A stretch of DNA of 64,000 nucleotides from CAVZAB01 sp963773155 (GCA_963773155.1 CAVZAB010000008.1:56354-120353), one strand, 5' to 3'. Numbered from the stretch's first letter, positions 34,488-43,931 are shown. Made by a program: numbers and translations. The notes: a model not told the origin generated them from the letters alone.

Positions 34488-36953
34488 GTGCTGAAAATTC
34501 TCGCTGCCTGCCTGCCGCTCCTGTTCGCTTCGGCGCTGGCCGCCGCCGACAGCCAAACGAGTGCCCTGGTTTCGCCCAATGACGCCAACCGGGCAAAGCT
34601 CGATGCCGCCCGCGCCACGCTCGACCAGATCGAATCCTCGCTGGTGCGCTCCGATCTCTCGCAGGCGACCCTGCAGTCTCTCAGCGCGCAGATCGGCCCG
34701 ATCAGCCTCGCCGCGCAGGCGGTCGTGGACGATCTCACCCCGAAGCTCACACTCGTCAAGTCCCGGCTCGACCAATTGGGCAGCCGCCCCGACGACAAGG
34801 CCCCGCCGGAAAATCCCGGGATCGCCGCCGAACGCGCCGATCAGGAAGCCGCCTTCCAGGATCTCGACGAATTGGTCAAGCGCTCCCGCGGCTTGCAGGT
34901 GCAGGCCGAGCAGATCCAGGCGACGATCGGGGCGCGTCGGCGCGAACTCTTCACCCGGGCCCTGTTCGAGCGTTCGCCGAGCATAATAAGTCCGAGCCTC
35001 TGGCTCGATGTTGCCCATGAATTTCCGCGCGACATTGCGGCGGCACGGCTGATTGCCGGCGATTGGCTCGACGGCGCCAGGGCCAAGCTTGGTGGCTGGC
35101 GCGCCGCCTTTGTGATCGCGATTCTTGCCGCGATTGTCGGGCTCTATCTGCCGCTTCTGCGTATTGCCGCACGGGTCATGCGGCGCGACGGGACCCTGGA
35201 ATCGCCGACCAGGCTGCAGAAGGTTGGCGCGGCAATCTGGGTCGCGGCGGTTACCGCGATGATCCCGCTGCTCGCCCTATTCGCCGTAATATTCGCCTTC
35301 GATGCCTTTGGATTGCTGTCGGCGCGGCTCGAGCCGATCGGCCGGGCTATCGCGCTCGGCGCAATGCGCATTGCAATGGCCATCGGCATTGCCCGGGGCC
35401 TGCTGTCGCCTGGCCTTCCGAATTGGCGCCTGCTCGATTTGAGCGATCGCGTCGTCGAGCAATTGCAGCGGCTTGTCATCGGGGTTGCCGTTGCGATGTC
35501 GATCATGAAACTGATCGAGGGCGTCAACGACGTGATCGCCGCCAACCTGCCGGTGTCGATTGCGACCCGCGGACTCGGCGCCCTGATTGTCGCCCTGATC
35601 ATGGCGAGTTCGCTGAAGGGCATTGTCGGTGCCAGCGAGGAGGACGAGCAACCAGCCATCGGCAACGTGGCGGCTGCCAGGGATTGGTACGGCCCGATGC
35701 GGCTTGCGGCCTGGAGCGCGATCATCATGATCACCGCTTCGGTCCTCGTCGGCTACATTGCCTTTGGCGCTTTTGTCGCCGACCAGATTGCCTGGGTGAG
35801 CGGCGTCGGATCGGTGCTCTATCTGCTGCTGGTTTTGAGCGAGGAAGCGGCCAGCGTCGGGTTCAGCCCGCAGACGGCCATCGGCCGCGCGCTGATGGCA
35901 AGTGTTGGCCTGCGCCGCGAATCGCTCGAACAGATCGGCATTCTATTGTCGGGCGCGGCCGGCGTCGTGCTGGTGCTTGGCGCTGTCATGCTGCTGCTCG
36001 CACCCTGGGGTATCGAATCGACCGACATGGTCGGCTATTTGCGGGCTGCCTATTTCGGCATCCAAGTCGGCGACGTCACGGTCTCGCTGTCGTCGATCAT
36101 CATCGCGCTGCTGCTGTTTGGCCTGTGCTTCATTGCAACGCGCGCGGTGCAACGCTGGCTCGAAGTCCGGTTCCTGCCGCACACCCAGCTCGACACCGGC
36201 CTTCGCAATGCGATCAAAACGAGCCTTGGCTATATCGGCGTCTTCTTTGCCACCGCCCTGGCGCTGTCGCATCTCGGGCTCAGTTTCGACCGGCTGGCGA
36301 TCGTCGCCGGCGCCCTTTCGGTCGGCATCGGTTTTGGTCTCCAGTCGATCGTCAATAATTTTGTCTCGGGCCTGATCATTCTGTGGGAGCGCGCGATCCG
36401 GGTCGGCGACTGGATCGTCGTCGGCGAGGAACAGGGCTATGTGCGGCGGATCAATGTCCGCTCGACCGAAATCGAGACCTTCGACCGGGCGACGGTTATC
36501 GTGCCCAATTCGAATCTGGTCACCGGTATCGTCAAGAATTGGGTGCGGACCGATCGCGTCGGCCGCGTCAAAATTGCGGTCAACGTGCCTTTCGATGCCG
36601 ATCCTGAGCGGGTCCGAGACACGCTGGTTGGCTGTGCGAAAGGCCACGATTTCGTTTTGTCAATTCCGGCGCCGCTGGTCCTGTTCATCGGCTTCGGCGA
36701 GTTCGCCCTGCAATTCGAGCTGACCTGCTTCGTCGACGATGTCGAGACGGCGACAAGGATCAAGAGCGATCTCAATTTCGAAATTCTGCACAAGCTGAAA
36801 GAGGCGGGCATCGAAGTTCCCTATCCGCATCGCGACATCCGAATCATCGGCCTTGAGAGGCTCGAATCCTTGCTCGCCCAGCCGGCGGCGCCGGCCGAAC
36901 CCACCGCCGCCGCGCCGCGCCGGCGGCCGGGCGTGCCACCAGGCCGCTTCTAG
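34488..36953 (+). CDS. Mechanosensitive channel MscS family with DUF3772 domain
   Basis: About 821 residues from GTG 34488 (start uncertain; weak ribosome site). A signal peptide ends at ASALAAA; residues about 30-190 are a periplasmic DUF3772/helical coiled-coil region; at least eight membrane helices follow; the C-terminal MscS core begins near residue 560 with HLGLSFDRLAIVAGALSVGIGFGLQSIVNNF as two short conserved runs and ends with the beta domain and IEVPYPHRDI. It resembles large MscK/DUF3772 channels of alphaproteobacteria that release solutes on osmotic downshock. The tail is Pro/Ala-rich. Confidence 0.92.
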   Translation: MLKILAACLPLLFASALAAADSQTSALVSPNDANRAKLDAARATLDQIESSLVRSDLSQATLQSLSAQIGPISLAAQAVVDDLTPKLTLVKSRLDQLGSRPDDKAPPENPGIAAERADQEAAFQDLDELVKRSRGLQVQAEQIQATIGARRRELFTRALFERSPSIISPSLWLDVAHEFPRDIAAARLIAGDWLDGARAKLGGWRAAFVIAILAAIVGLYLPLLRIAARVMRRDGTLESPTRLQKVGAAIWVAAVTAMIPLLALFAVIFAFDAFGLLSARLEPIGRAIALGAMRIAMAIGIARGLLSPGLPNWRLLDLSDRVVEQLQRLVIGVAVAMSIMKLIEGVNDVIAANLPVSIATRGLGALIVALIMASSLKGIVGASEEDEQPAIGNVAAARDWYGPMRLAAWSAIIMITASVLVGYIAFGAFVADQIAWVSGVGSVLYLLLVLSEEAASVGFSPQTAIGRALMASVGLRRESLEQIGILLSGAAGVVLVLGAVMLLLAPWGIESTDMVGYLRAAYFGIQVGDVTVSLSSIIIALLLFGLCFIATRAVQRWLEVRFLPHTQLDTGLRNAIKTSLGYIGVFFATALALSHLGLSFDRLAIVAGALSVGIGFGLQSIVNNFVSGLIILWERAIRVGDWIVVGEEQGYVRRINVRSTEIETFDRATVIVPNSNLVTGIVKNWVRTDRVGRVKIAVNVPFDADPERVRDTLVGCAKGHDFVLSIPAPLVLFIGFGEFALQFELTCFVDDVETATRIKSDLNFEILHKLKEAGIEVPYPHRDIRIIGLERLESLLAQPAAPAEPTAAAPRRRPGVPPGRF

Positions 36954-37006
36954 GCCGCGCGATGGCGCACGCCATTGATCCATTCCCAGTCCGAGAGGTA
37001 CGCAGC

Positions 37007-38254
37007 ATGGCCAAGATTGACGCCGTTTCGCCGCTGGCGCCGACCAGCTATCCCGAATTGCCCGCCATCAGGGGGGTCAGTTTTGCAACCGCCGAAGCCG
37101 GCATCAAATACAAGGGCCGCACCGATGTGTTGATGGTTGCCTTCGCCAAGGGGACCCAGATTGCCGGCGTATTGACCCGGTCGAAATGTCCCTCGGCACC
37201 GGTCGACTGGTGTCGTAAGAATCTGCGGCAGGGCCGGGCACGCCTGTTGGTCGTCAATTCCGGCAATGCCAATGCCTTCACCGGCAAGTCGGGTGTCGCC
37301 AGTGTCAAATTGACCGCAGCACTTGCGGCGCGCGCCGCCGGCGTGCCGATCAAGGAGATCTTCCTCGCCTCGACCGGGGTCATTGGCGAGCCGCTCGACG
37401 CACAGAAATTCGAGGCAGTCCTCGGCAATCTCGTGCGCGATCTTTCGCCGCAGGCGACCTTTCCCGCCGCCGAGGCGATCATGACCACCGACACTTTTCC
37501 GAAAGTGGCAACGGCGCGGGCCAAGATCGGCAAGCTCGACGTTACGTTGACCGGGATTGCCAAAGGCGCAGGCATGATCGCGCCGGACATGGCGACGATG
37601 CTCGCCTTCGTGTTCACCGACGCGCCGATTGCGGCCAAGGTTCTGCAGGGCTTGCTGAGCGAGGCGGTCAAGGGTTCTTTCAACGCGATCACGGTGGACG
37701 GCGATACGTCGACCTCCGATACGCTGCTGGCCTTTGCGACCGGGGCTGCAGCCGGGCGCAGCGACGCCTGGATAGGCAAGGCCGACGCCAACAAACTGGC
37801 CGGTTTCCGGCGGGCGCTCCAGGGACTCCTGGTCGAGCTTGCCCATCAAGTGGTCCGTGACGGCGAAGGCGCACGCAAATTCGTGCAAGTCGATGTTGCG
37901 GGCGCCGCAAGCGGCGAGGCGGCCAGGCGGATCGCTTTCTCGATCGCCAACTCACCTTTGGTCAAGACCGCGATCGCCGGCGAGGACGCCAATTGGGGCC
38001 GGATCGTCATGGCGGTTGGCAAGGCCGGCGAGAAAGCCGATCGCGATCGGCTGGCGATCTGGTTTGGCGATACCCGCGTCGCCTTTCGCGGCCAGCGCGA
38101 TCCGGCATATGACGAAGCCAAAGTCTCCGCCTATATGAAGAACGCCGAAATCGCCATTCGGGTGCATGTGGGGATCGGCAAGGGCGCAGCGCGGGTGTGG
38201 ACCTGCGATCTCACTAAGGCCTATGTCGAAATCAACGGCGATTACCGCTCGTAG
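37007..38254 (+). CDS. argJ: Bifunctional glutamate N-acetyltransferase / amino-acid acetyltransferase ArgJ
   Basis: 415 residues from ATG 37007. The autocleavage site is within KGAGMIAPDMATML: cleavage before Thr197 gives the two subunits, with Thr197 as nucleophile. ArgJ transfers acetyl from N-acetylornithine to glutamate in the recycling arginine pathway. SAP...GDGTSTSDT-like segment (VDGDTSTSDTLL) is conserved. Followed by mutT 14 bases later. In many relatives argJ and mutT sit next to secA; here they are 13 kb away. Confidence 0.96.
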   Translation: MAKIDAVSPLAPTSYPELPAIRGVSFATAEAGIKYKGRTDVLMVAFAKGTQIAGVLTRSKCPSAPVDWCRKNLRQGRARLLVVNSGNANAFTGKSGVASVKLTAALAARAAGVPIKEIFLASTGVIGEPLDAQKFEAVLGNLVRDLSPQATFPAAEAIMTTDTFPKVATARAKIGKLDVTLTGIAKGAGMIAPDMATMLAFVFTDAPIAAKVLQGLLSEAVKGSFNAITVDGDTSTSDTLLAFATGAAAGRSDAWIGKADANKLAGFRRALQGLLVELAHQVVRDGEGARKFVQVDVAGAASGEAARRIAFSIANSPLVKTAIAGEDANWGRIVMAVGKAGEKADRDRLAIWFGDTRVAFRGQRDPAYDEAKVSAYMKNAEIAIRVHVGIGKGAARVWTCDLTKAYVEINGDYRS

Positions 38255-38268
38255 ACTGCCGCGAAAGG

Positions 38269-38679
38269 ATGCCCGTGAAGCTGGTTCTCGTCGTTGCCGC
38301 AGCGCTTGTTGATGGCGACAATCGCGTCTTGCTGGCCGAGCGGCCGGCCGGCAAAAGTCTGGCCGGGCGGTGGGAATTTCCCGGCGGCAAGATCGAGCCG
38401 GGCGAGCGGCCCGAGGATGCGCTGATCCGCGAACTCAAGGAAGAATTGGGAATCGCGGTCAAGGCCGCCTGTCTGGCACCGCTGACTTTCGCGAGCCACG
38501 CTTATCCCGATTTCCACTTGTTGATGCCGCTCTTCATCTGCCGGCGCTGGGACGGTCAGGTGCGGCCGGGGGAAGGCCAGGCGGTGCAATGGGTCAGGCC
38601 GCAGGACCTGCGCAGCTACCCGATGCCGGACGCCGACGCGCCGTTGATCGCCCCGCTCATCGACCTGCTCCTGGTCTAG
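38269..38679 (+). CDS. mutT: Nudix (deoxy)nucleoside triphosphate pyrophosphohydrolase MutT
   Basis: 136 residues. The Nudix box is complete: G40-x5-E46-x7-R54-E55-L56-x-E58-E59-L-G61. It removes 8-oxo-dGTP from the nucleotide pool. The core WEFPGGKIEPGE is typical of MutT rather than other Nudix groups. Start is ATG 38269, 14 bases after argJ, probably one transcript. Confidence 0.93.
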   Translation: MPVKLVLVVAAALVDGDNRVLLAERPAGKSLAGRWEFPGGKIEPGERPEDALIRELKEELGIAVKAACLAPLTFASHAYPDFHLLMPLFICRRWDGQVRPGEGQAVQWVRPQDLRSYPMPDADAPLIAPLIDLLLV

Positions 38680-38686
38680 GGGATCG

Positions 38687-39304
38687 CTAGGGGCATTCCT
38701 TGCGGACCCGCTCGAGGGCTGGCCCAAGCCCGGCGAGCGAATAAATGTCGGTTGTCACATTGCCCTTTTTCGAGGCCGCTCGGACAATCAATTTGCCGCC
38801 TTTCTTCATGGCGCCGATAAACGGGCCCTCTTCGGCGGCATTCTTGATCCAGGCATTCTGGTCGCTGGCAACGAGGGCGAATGTGGTACTGCCGACCTCC
38901 GCCTTGGCGTCCGCACCGCCCTCCTTGAGCGGGAAGCCCATGATCACCGAGACTTCGTTGTGCACGCGTTCGGCCGGCCGGCTGGAAATGAAGACATAGG
39001 CGGGGTCGCGCTTGAGGTTGGCGGGCTGGCGCTCCTTGGGTTGGGCAAGCGCGTAGCAGATCTTCGATTTGCCGGCTTGCGACACGTAGACGCCCCAATC
39101 GCCGAAATTGACGACCAGCGCCGGTTTGCCGGCAGTGCCGGCCGGGCCGGCGGGGCTGACGCCCGAATCGGGCTTGGCAGTCTTAGTCTTCGGCTTGGCC
39201 GGCGCTGCGGCGGCCGGCGGGCAGACCAGGAAATTGAGGGCCAGAGCGGCGCAAGCGGCCGGCCCAAGGTAGCGGTCGGTTTTTCGAATCATGCGTTGGA
39301 TCAT
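38687..39304 (-). CDS. Invasion-associated locus B (IalB) family protein
   Basis: About 205 residues. A signal-like hydrophobic N-terminus (AACAALALNFLVC) and Ala/Pro/Lys-rich linker precede the IalB domain: FGDWGVYVSQAGKSKICYALAQP, then YVFISSRPAERVHNEVSV. Named for a Bartonella invasion gene but widespread in free-living alphaproteobacteria; no invasion role is implied. Start is M at 39304 or 39292; the upstream frame is not signal-like. It converges with mutT. Confidence 0.85.
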   Translation of the reverse strand: MIQRMIRKTDRYLGPAACAALALNFLVCPPAAAAPAKPKTKTAKPDSGVSPAGPAGTAGKPALVVNFGDWGVYVSQAGKSKICYALAQPKERQPANLKRDPAYVFISSRPAERVHNEVSVIMGFPLKEGGADAKAEVGSTTFALVASDQNAWIKNAAEEGPFIGAMKKGGKLIVRAASKKGNVTTDIYSLAGLGPALERVRKECP

Positions 39305-39455
39305 ACTTGCGGTCAGGCAAAGGGACGAGAGGGAAGGGCGGTTCGGCTCCACTTCTGTGAATTGCCGAGATCGCGGCATTCTGCCACGGTGGTTTCGCAA
39401 TGCAATAACACGTGCCAGACTTGATGCCTTAATTCGGGCCGGCGAGGGAGCCTAG

Positions 39456-40043
39456 GTGACAGAGGACGGTTTCGACGCAAGGGAGCAAGCCGAATTGGTT
39501 CTGGCAGTCGCAACCGAGCGGGATCGGGAAGCCTTCACCCGATTGTTCGACCATTTTGCGCCGCGGATCAACGCCTATCTCGTGCGCCTCGGCCTCGACC
39601 GCGCTGGCGCGGAGGAAATCGCGCAGGATGTCATGGTGACTCTGTGGCGCAAGGCCGATCTCTTCGATCCGGCCAAATCGTCGGTGGCGACCTGGCTCTA
39701 CCGGATCGCCCGCAACCGGCGGATCGACTGGCAGCGCCGCGACCGCGTCAATTTTGTCGATCCGGCGAGCCAGATATTGACCGAAGCGGTCGATCTGCAA
39801 AATCCCGGCGCCGATGCTTTGTTCGACGTTCAGGCCCGCGACGATCAGATTAGGGCCGCCCTGGCCGTCCTGCCGGAGGAGCAAATGGTGCTGGTCCGGC
39901 TGGCCTTCTATGAGGCGTTGTCACATTCGGAAATCGCAGCCCGCACCGGCCTGCCGCTCGGCACCGTCAAATCGCGAATCCGGCTTGCCTTCTCGCGGCT
40001 CCGTCGCAGCCTGGAGGCGCAGGGCATAATCGAGGTAGGCTAG
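39456..40043 (+). CDS. ECF sigma factor (ECF11/RpoE-like)
   Basis: 195 residues from GTG 39456 with GAGGGAG six bases upstream. Region 2: LFDHFAPRINAYLVRLGLD, EEIAQDVMVTLWRKADLFD and WLYRIARNRRIDW. Region 4: LPEEQMVLVRLAFYEALSHSEIA and LPLGTVKSRIRLAFSRLR. It resembles the Rhodobacter RpoE/ECF11 group that answers singlet oxygen, normally held by a ChrR anti-sigma encoded next door. No ChrR-like gene is adjacent; the next gene, a quinone oxidoreductase, starts at the base after its stop. Confidence 0.9.
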   Translation: MTEDGFDAREQAELVLAVATERDREAFTRLFDHFAPRINAYLVRLGLDRAGAEEIAQDVMVTLWRKADLFDPAKSSVATWLYRIARNRRIDWQRRDRVNFVDPASQILTEAVDLQNPGADALFDVQARDDQIRAALAVLPEEQMVLVRLAFYEALSHSEIAARTGLPLGTVKSRIRLAFSRLRRSLEAQGIIEVG

Positions 40044-41015
40044 GTGAGGGGGGTGCTGTGTGAAAGCTTCGGAGCGGCCGCCGGTCTCGTCCTGCGCGAT
40101 CTGCCCGAGGCCGTAGCCGGCCCGGGCGAGGTCGTCGTCGAGGTTTCCTACGCCGCCCTCAATTTCTTTGACACGCTGCTGATTGCCAACAAATACCAGA
40201 TCAAGCCGGTGCTGCCCTTTTCACCCGGCGCGGAATTTGCCGGCAGAATCCGGGCCCTGGGTCCGGGAACGCAGGCATCGCTCGGCGCCCGAGTGGCCGG
40301 CTACATCGGCTATGGCGCCTGCCGCGCGCAGATTGTCTGCCGGCCCGATCAACTGACGCCGATTCCCGATGCTTTACCGGACAGAATCGCGGCCGGGCTT
40401 GCGGTGACCTACGGCACGGCGTTGTATGCTCTGCGGCAGCGGGCCCGTTTGGCGCCCGGTGAAACGCTGGCCGTGCTTGGCGCTTCGGGCGGCACCGGAC
40501 TTGCGGCGGTCGAGATCGGCCGCTTGATCGGCGCTAGAATCATCGCTTGCTGCTCCTCGCAAGAAAAGCTTGCCTTTGCCGGGCGCGCCGGGGCGGCGGA
40601 GGGGATCGATTACAGCCGGGAAAATCTGCGCGATCGCCTGAAATCGCTGAATGCCGCTAAGGGGGTTGACGTCATCTTCGACGCGGTCGGCGGCCCGTTC
40701 AGCGAGGCGGCGCTGCGGGCCATTGCCTGGAACGGTCGTTTTCTCGTGGTCGGCTTTGCCAGTGGCGAAGTGCCGAAACTGCCGCTCAATCTCGTCCTGC
40801 TCAAGGGCTGTGACGTCCTGGGTGTCTTCTGGGGCGATTTCATCGCCCGCGAGCCGTCCCAGCACGCAACCAACATGGCACAAATCCTCGCCTGGGCGGC
40901 CGAAGGGGCAATCAGCGGCCATGTTCATGCCGTGTTGCCACCGCAGGCCATTGCCGCGGCGCTTGACTTGATCCAATCGCGCCAGGTGCAAGGCAAGGTT
41001 CTGATACAATTTTAA
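40044..41015 (+). CDS. NADPH:quinone oxidoreductase family protein
   Basis: 323 residues of the zinc-free medium-chain dehydrogenase/reductase superfamily. Residues 1-120 form the GroES-like catalytic fold (AALNFFDTLLIANKYQ, PFSPGAEFAGRI); the Rossmann NADPH site has VLGASGGTGLAAVEIG near 145-160. It likely reduces quinones or enones. The GTG at 40044 directly follows the sigma factor stop, so it is cotranscribed; GTG 40053 is a second possible start. Confidence 0.9.
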   Translation: MRGVLCESFGAAAGLVLRDLPEAVAGPGEVVVEVSYAALNFFDTLLIANKYQIKPVLPFSPGAEFAGRIRALGPGTQASLGARVAGYIGYGACRAQIVCRPDQLTPIPDALPDRIAAGLAVTYGTALYALRQRARLAPGETLAVLGASGGTGLAAVEIGRLIGARIIACCSSQEKLAFAGRAGAAEGIDYSRENLRDRLKSLNAAKGVDVIFDAVGGPFSEAALRAIAWNGRFLVVGFASGEVPKLPLNLVLLKGCDVLGVFWGDFIAREPSQHATNMAQILAWAAEGAISGHVHAVLPPQAIAAALDLIQSRQVQGKVLIQF

Positions 41016-41085
41016 TGCCTGCCCTCTCTTTTCCCGATCGGTACGGACCGCTATCATCCGGCCCGCTTGAGGGAGGGCTGATCGG

Positions 41086-41679
41086 ATGAACGTCGCACCT
41101 TTTCGTTCTGTTTTGCTGGCGGTCGTCATCGGCCTCAGCGTCTCGGCCTGTGGCTACAATAGCATCCCCACCGCGGAGGAACTGGCCAAGGCGAAATGGG
41201 CGGACGTCCAGAATCAGTATCAGCGGCGCGCCGATCTGATTCCCAATCTGGTCTCGACCGTGCAAGGCTATGCCAAGCAGGAAAAGGATGTGCTCACCGA
41301 GGTAACCGAGGCGCGCGCCAAGGCGACCTCGATCAAGGTTGATGCCTCGACCATTACGGATCCCGAGAAGTTCAAGGAGTTTCAGCAGGCCCAGAGCCAA
41401 TTGTCCGGGGCGCTCGGCAAGCTGCTGGCGATCAGCGAGAATTATCCCGATCTGAAATCGAACCAGAATTTTCTCGCCTTGCAGTCGCAGTTGGAGGGGA
41501 CCGAGAATCGGATCGCCGTTGCGCGCAAGGATTTCATCGAGGCGGTGCGCGCCTATAATACGACGCTGAAGACCTTCCCCGGGCTGTTCTGGGCGATGAC
41601 CTTCTTCCGTGGCAACCAGCCGATGCAGGAATTCACGGCCGCCGCCGGATCGGAAGCCGTGCCTAAGGTCCAATTTTGA
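41086..41679 (+). CDS. LemA family lipoprotein
   Basis: 197 residues from ATG 41086. The N-terminal SVSACGY is a lipobox-like segment (Cys near residue 22), followed by the LemA helical bundle: KWADVQNQYQRRADLIPNLVSTV and FPGLFWAMTFF. LemA proteins are envelope coiled-coil proteins without defined biochemical role. The stop overlaps the next TPM gene start (TTGA), so the three genes 41086-43078 form an operon. Confidence 0.92.
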   Translation: MNVAPFRSVLLAVVIGLSVSACGYNSIPTAEELAKAKWADVQNQYQRRADLIPNLVSTVQGYAKQEKDVLTEVTEARAKATSIKVDASTITDPEKFKEFQQAQSQLSGALGKLLAISENYPDLKSNQNFLALQSQLEGTENRIAVARKDFIEAVRAYNTTLKTFPGLFWAMTFFRGNQPMQEFTAAAGSEAVPKVQF

Positions 41680-42467
41680 CGGGTTTTGGCAAGGTCCGGA
41701 CCGGGATTCTCGTTGCGGCCGCCCTCGCCGCCGGCCTTGTCGCGGCGCTCGCGCAGGAATTGCCGGCGCTCACTGGTCGGGTTGTCGACAACGCCCATAT
41801 TCTGAACCCGGCCACCCAGGCATCGCTCGAAACCAAATTGAAGGATCTGGAGGACAAGTCGGGCATTCAGCTCGTGGTGGCGACAGTGCCGTCACTGGGC
41901 GGTCAGGAAATCGAGCCCTATGCCAATGATCTCGCCCGGAAATGGGCGCTTGGCCAGAAGCAGAAGGACAATGGCGTCCTGCTGCTGATCGCCCCCAACG
42001 AGCATAAGGTCCGAATTGAAACCGGCTACGGGCTCGAAGCAACGCTGACCGACGCCCTGTCCAAAGTGATCATCGCCAATGCGATCGTGCCGCGCTTCAA
42101 GGCGAAAGATTATTCAGGCGGCATCGAACGCGGCGTCGACGATATTGTCACGGTTCTGACGAGCGATTCGGCCGATTGGCAGGCCCGGCCGGATCTGCGT
42201 GTCGACGATAGGCACGAATTGCTCAATGCGCTGATGCCGTTTTTGATCTTTTGTGCTTTCTGGCTGATTTTCTGGGCGATATCCCGGCATGCGCAGAGCG
42301 GCGGCGGGAGTATCGTGCGGCGCGGCGGCAATATTATTTTCATTCCCTCGGGTGGCGGCTGGAGCGGATCCTTCGGCGGTTCGTCCTCCTTCGGCGGAGG
42401 AATCGGCGGCGGCTTTTCAGGCGGCGGCGGCGGGTTTGGCGGCGGTGGTGCCTCGGGGAGCTGGTGA
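41676..42467 (+). CDS. TPM-domain protein (YgcG/TLP18.3-like), Gly-rich C-terminus
   Basis: 263 residues from TTG 41676. Signal peptide, then a TPM fold: LTGRVVDNAHILNPATQASLETKL, DNGVLLLIAPNEHKVRIETGYGLE. A transmembrane helix (about 195-213) is followed by a Gly/Ser-rich tail, GGGSIVRRGGNI and repeated FGGG. TPM domains occur with LemA in envelope-stress or protein-turnover operons. The last base of its TGA is the first of the next gene's ATG. Confidence 0.9.
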   Translation: MTGFGKVRTGILVAAALAAGLVAALAQELPALTGRVVDNAHILNPATQASLETKLKDLEDKSGIQLVVATVPSLGGQEIEPYANDLARKWALGQKQKDNGVLLLIAPNEHKVRIETGYGLEATLTDALSKVIIANAIVPRFKAKDYSGGIERGVDDIVTVLTSDSADWQARPDLRVDDRHELLNALMPFLIFCAFWLIFWAISRHAQSGGGSIVRRGGNIIFIPSGGGWSGSFGGSSSFGGGIGGGFSGGGGGFGGGGASGSW

Positions 42468-43078
42468 TGCCCGTTACAAAGGCCGAGATCCTTGTCATTA
42501 CCGGGGCGATTGAGGCGGCAGAACGGCGCACCAGCGGGGAAATCGTCTGCGTCGTTTCGCGCAGCTCGTCCGACTACAATTACTTCCCGCTGATCTGGGC
42601 GGTGTTGATCGGGCTGGCGACACCCTGGCCGTTGATCATCCTGACCCGCCTTTCGGTGCAGCGAATCTATATACTCCAGCTGCTGGTGTTCATCTTCTGC
42701 CTCGTCGTTCTGTCGCTGCCTCGCATTCGGATGTGGCTGGTGCCGCAAAATATCGCGCGCAAGCGCGCCCATCGTGCCGCCATGGAGCAATTCATGATCC
42801 GCGGCATGTCGCATACGAAGGAGCGGACTGGCGTCCTGATTTTCATTTCGCTCGCCGAGCACTATGCCCGCATCATTGCCGACGAGGGCATTGCCCGCCA
42901 GGTGCAGCAGGCGCGCTGGAATCATGCGGTTTTGAAACTGACGGAAAAAGCCGCCGCCGGGGCCTTGGCCGAGGGCCTCGCCGAGGCGATTGAGACCTGC
43001 GGCGATATTCTTGCCGGTCCGTTCCCGCGGCGCGCCGACACTGGCAATCAATTGCCGGACCGGCTCTTCATCATTTGA
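42467..43078 (+). CDS. Second TPM-domain membrane protein
   Basis: 203 residues from ATG 42467. A partial TPM fold is interrupted by membrane helices: RRTSGEIVCVVSRSSSDYNYF, two hydrophobic helices (about 45-90), then GVLIFISLAEHYARIIADEGI and a helical end. Typically inner-membrane, encoded with LemA and the first TPM protein. It ends at a hairpin terminator. Confidence 0.88.
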   Translation: MPVTKAEILVITGAIEAAERRTSGEIVCVVSRSSSDYNYFPLIWAVLIGLATPWPLIILTRLSVQRIYILQLLVFIFCLVVLSLPRIRMWLVPQNIARKRAHRAAMEQFMIRGMSHTKERTGVLIFISLAEHYARIIADEGIARQVQQARWNHAVLKLTEKAAAGALAEGLAEAIETCGDILAGPFPRRADTGNQLPDRLFII

Positions 43079-43081
43079 AGG

Positions 43082-43104
43082 GCGGCCACAGGAATGGCCG
43101 CTTT
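43082..43104. terminator. Hairpin terminator after the lemA operon
   Basis: GCGGCCA (43082-43088) and TGGCCGC (43095-43101) pair around CAGGAA and run into TTT. It lies between convergent stops at 43078 and 43103, so it may serve both directions. Confidence 0.6.
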
Positions 43105-43846
43105 AGGGGCCCTTGGCGGCGCCGAGGATGACGCCCGGACGGGCTGCGGTCCCCGCCTGCAGCAAGACGACATAGGCATCGCTGTCGGCGGCCCGCAGAT
43201 CGGCGGCCGCAACGTCTATATTGGCGGCGTGGCCGTTCCATTCGCCGACCTTGGCGGTGGACCGTGCGACATTCGTGTAGGTCACCGATTCGCCGGTATT
43301 TTCGCCCCGGCCGATGGCGACGGTCCGCTCCTTGGCGATCCGAACCAGCCAGACCAGTGCCTCCTTCGGCCCCTCGCCGGCGGCATTGCCGATCTCGATG
43401 CGCAGGCCACCGGTTGCAACGGGGCTGAGGCTGAGTGGCACCGTCAGCGCGCCTTTGCGGCCGTGCCCGGCCTTGACGGCGGACTCGATTTCGGCGCGAT
43501 CCGATCCCACGGCATGCACGAGCCCGTTGATGATCGCTTGTGGGGTATAGACATGACCGTCGCCGCGCGCGCTGGCATAGGCCTTCTGGCGCGCCGTGAA
43601 CATCGGCTGCGCCAAAGTATCCTTCCAGCCGATATAGTCCCAATAATCCACCGGCCAGGATATTGCCACCACGGACGGATCGCGAGCCAATTCACGCACC
43701 AGCCGATCGGCCGGCGGGCAGGACGAGCAGCCTTGGCTGGTGAACAATTCGACCACGCAGCGCGGCGGTTCGGCCCGGGCCGGCGCGCTCGCAATGGCCA
43801 ATCCCGCCACAACAAATAGTGCCGAATATTGTCTGCCGATCGCCAT
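43103..43846 (-). CDS. DUF1223 domain-containing exported protein
   Basis: 247 residues. Signal peptide ends at ARAEPP. The DUF1223 core begins VVELFTSQGCSSCPPAD with C40-x-x-C43 in a thioredoxin-like site, then SWPVDYWDYIGWKD and YTPQAIINGL. Probably a periplasmic thiol-redox protein; partner unknown. It sits alone between the lemA operon and the transglycosylase gene on the same strand. Confidence 0.9.
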   Translation of the reverse strand: MAIGRQYSALFVVAGLAIASAPARAEPPRCVVELFTSQGCSSCPPADRLVRELARDPSVVAISWPVDYWDYIGWKDTLAQPMFTARQKAYASARGDGHVYTPQAIINGLVHAVGSDRAEIESAVKAGHGRKGALTVPLSLSPVATGGLRIEIGNAAGEGPKEALVWLVRIAKERTVAIGRGENTGESVTYTNVARSTAKVGEWNGHAANIDVAAADLRAADSDAYVVLLQAGTAARPGVILGAAKGP

Positions 43847-43931
43847 AGAATTGCCCTAACCCTCCAGCCGTGAGTTTGCAGCATGAACCGCAGGGTTGTC
43901 ACTTGCCAGTCAATTTGCGGTGAAGCTCGCT

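Noticed and set aside
38687..39304. Virulence role for the IalB-like protein
   Set aside because: The name comes from Bartonella; the family is common in free-living alphaproteobacteria and nothing else in the window suggests a pathogen.
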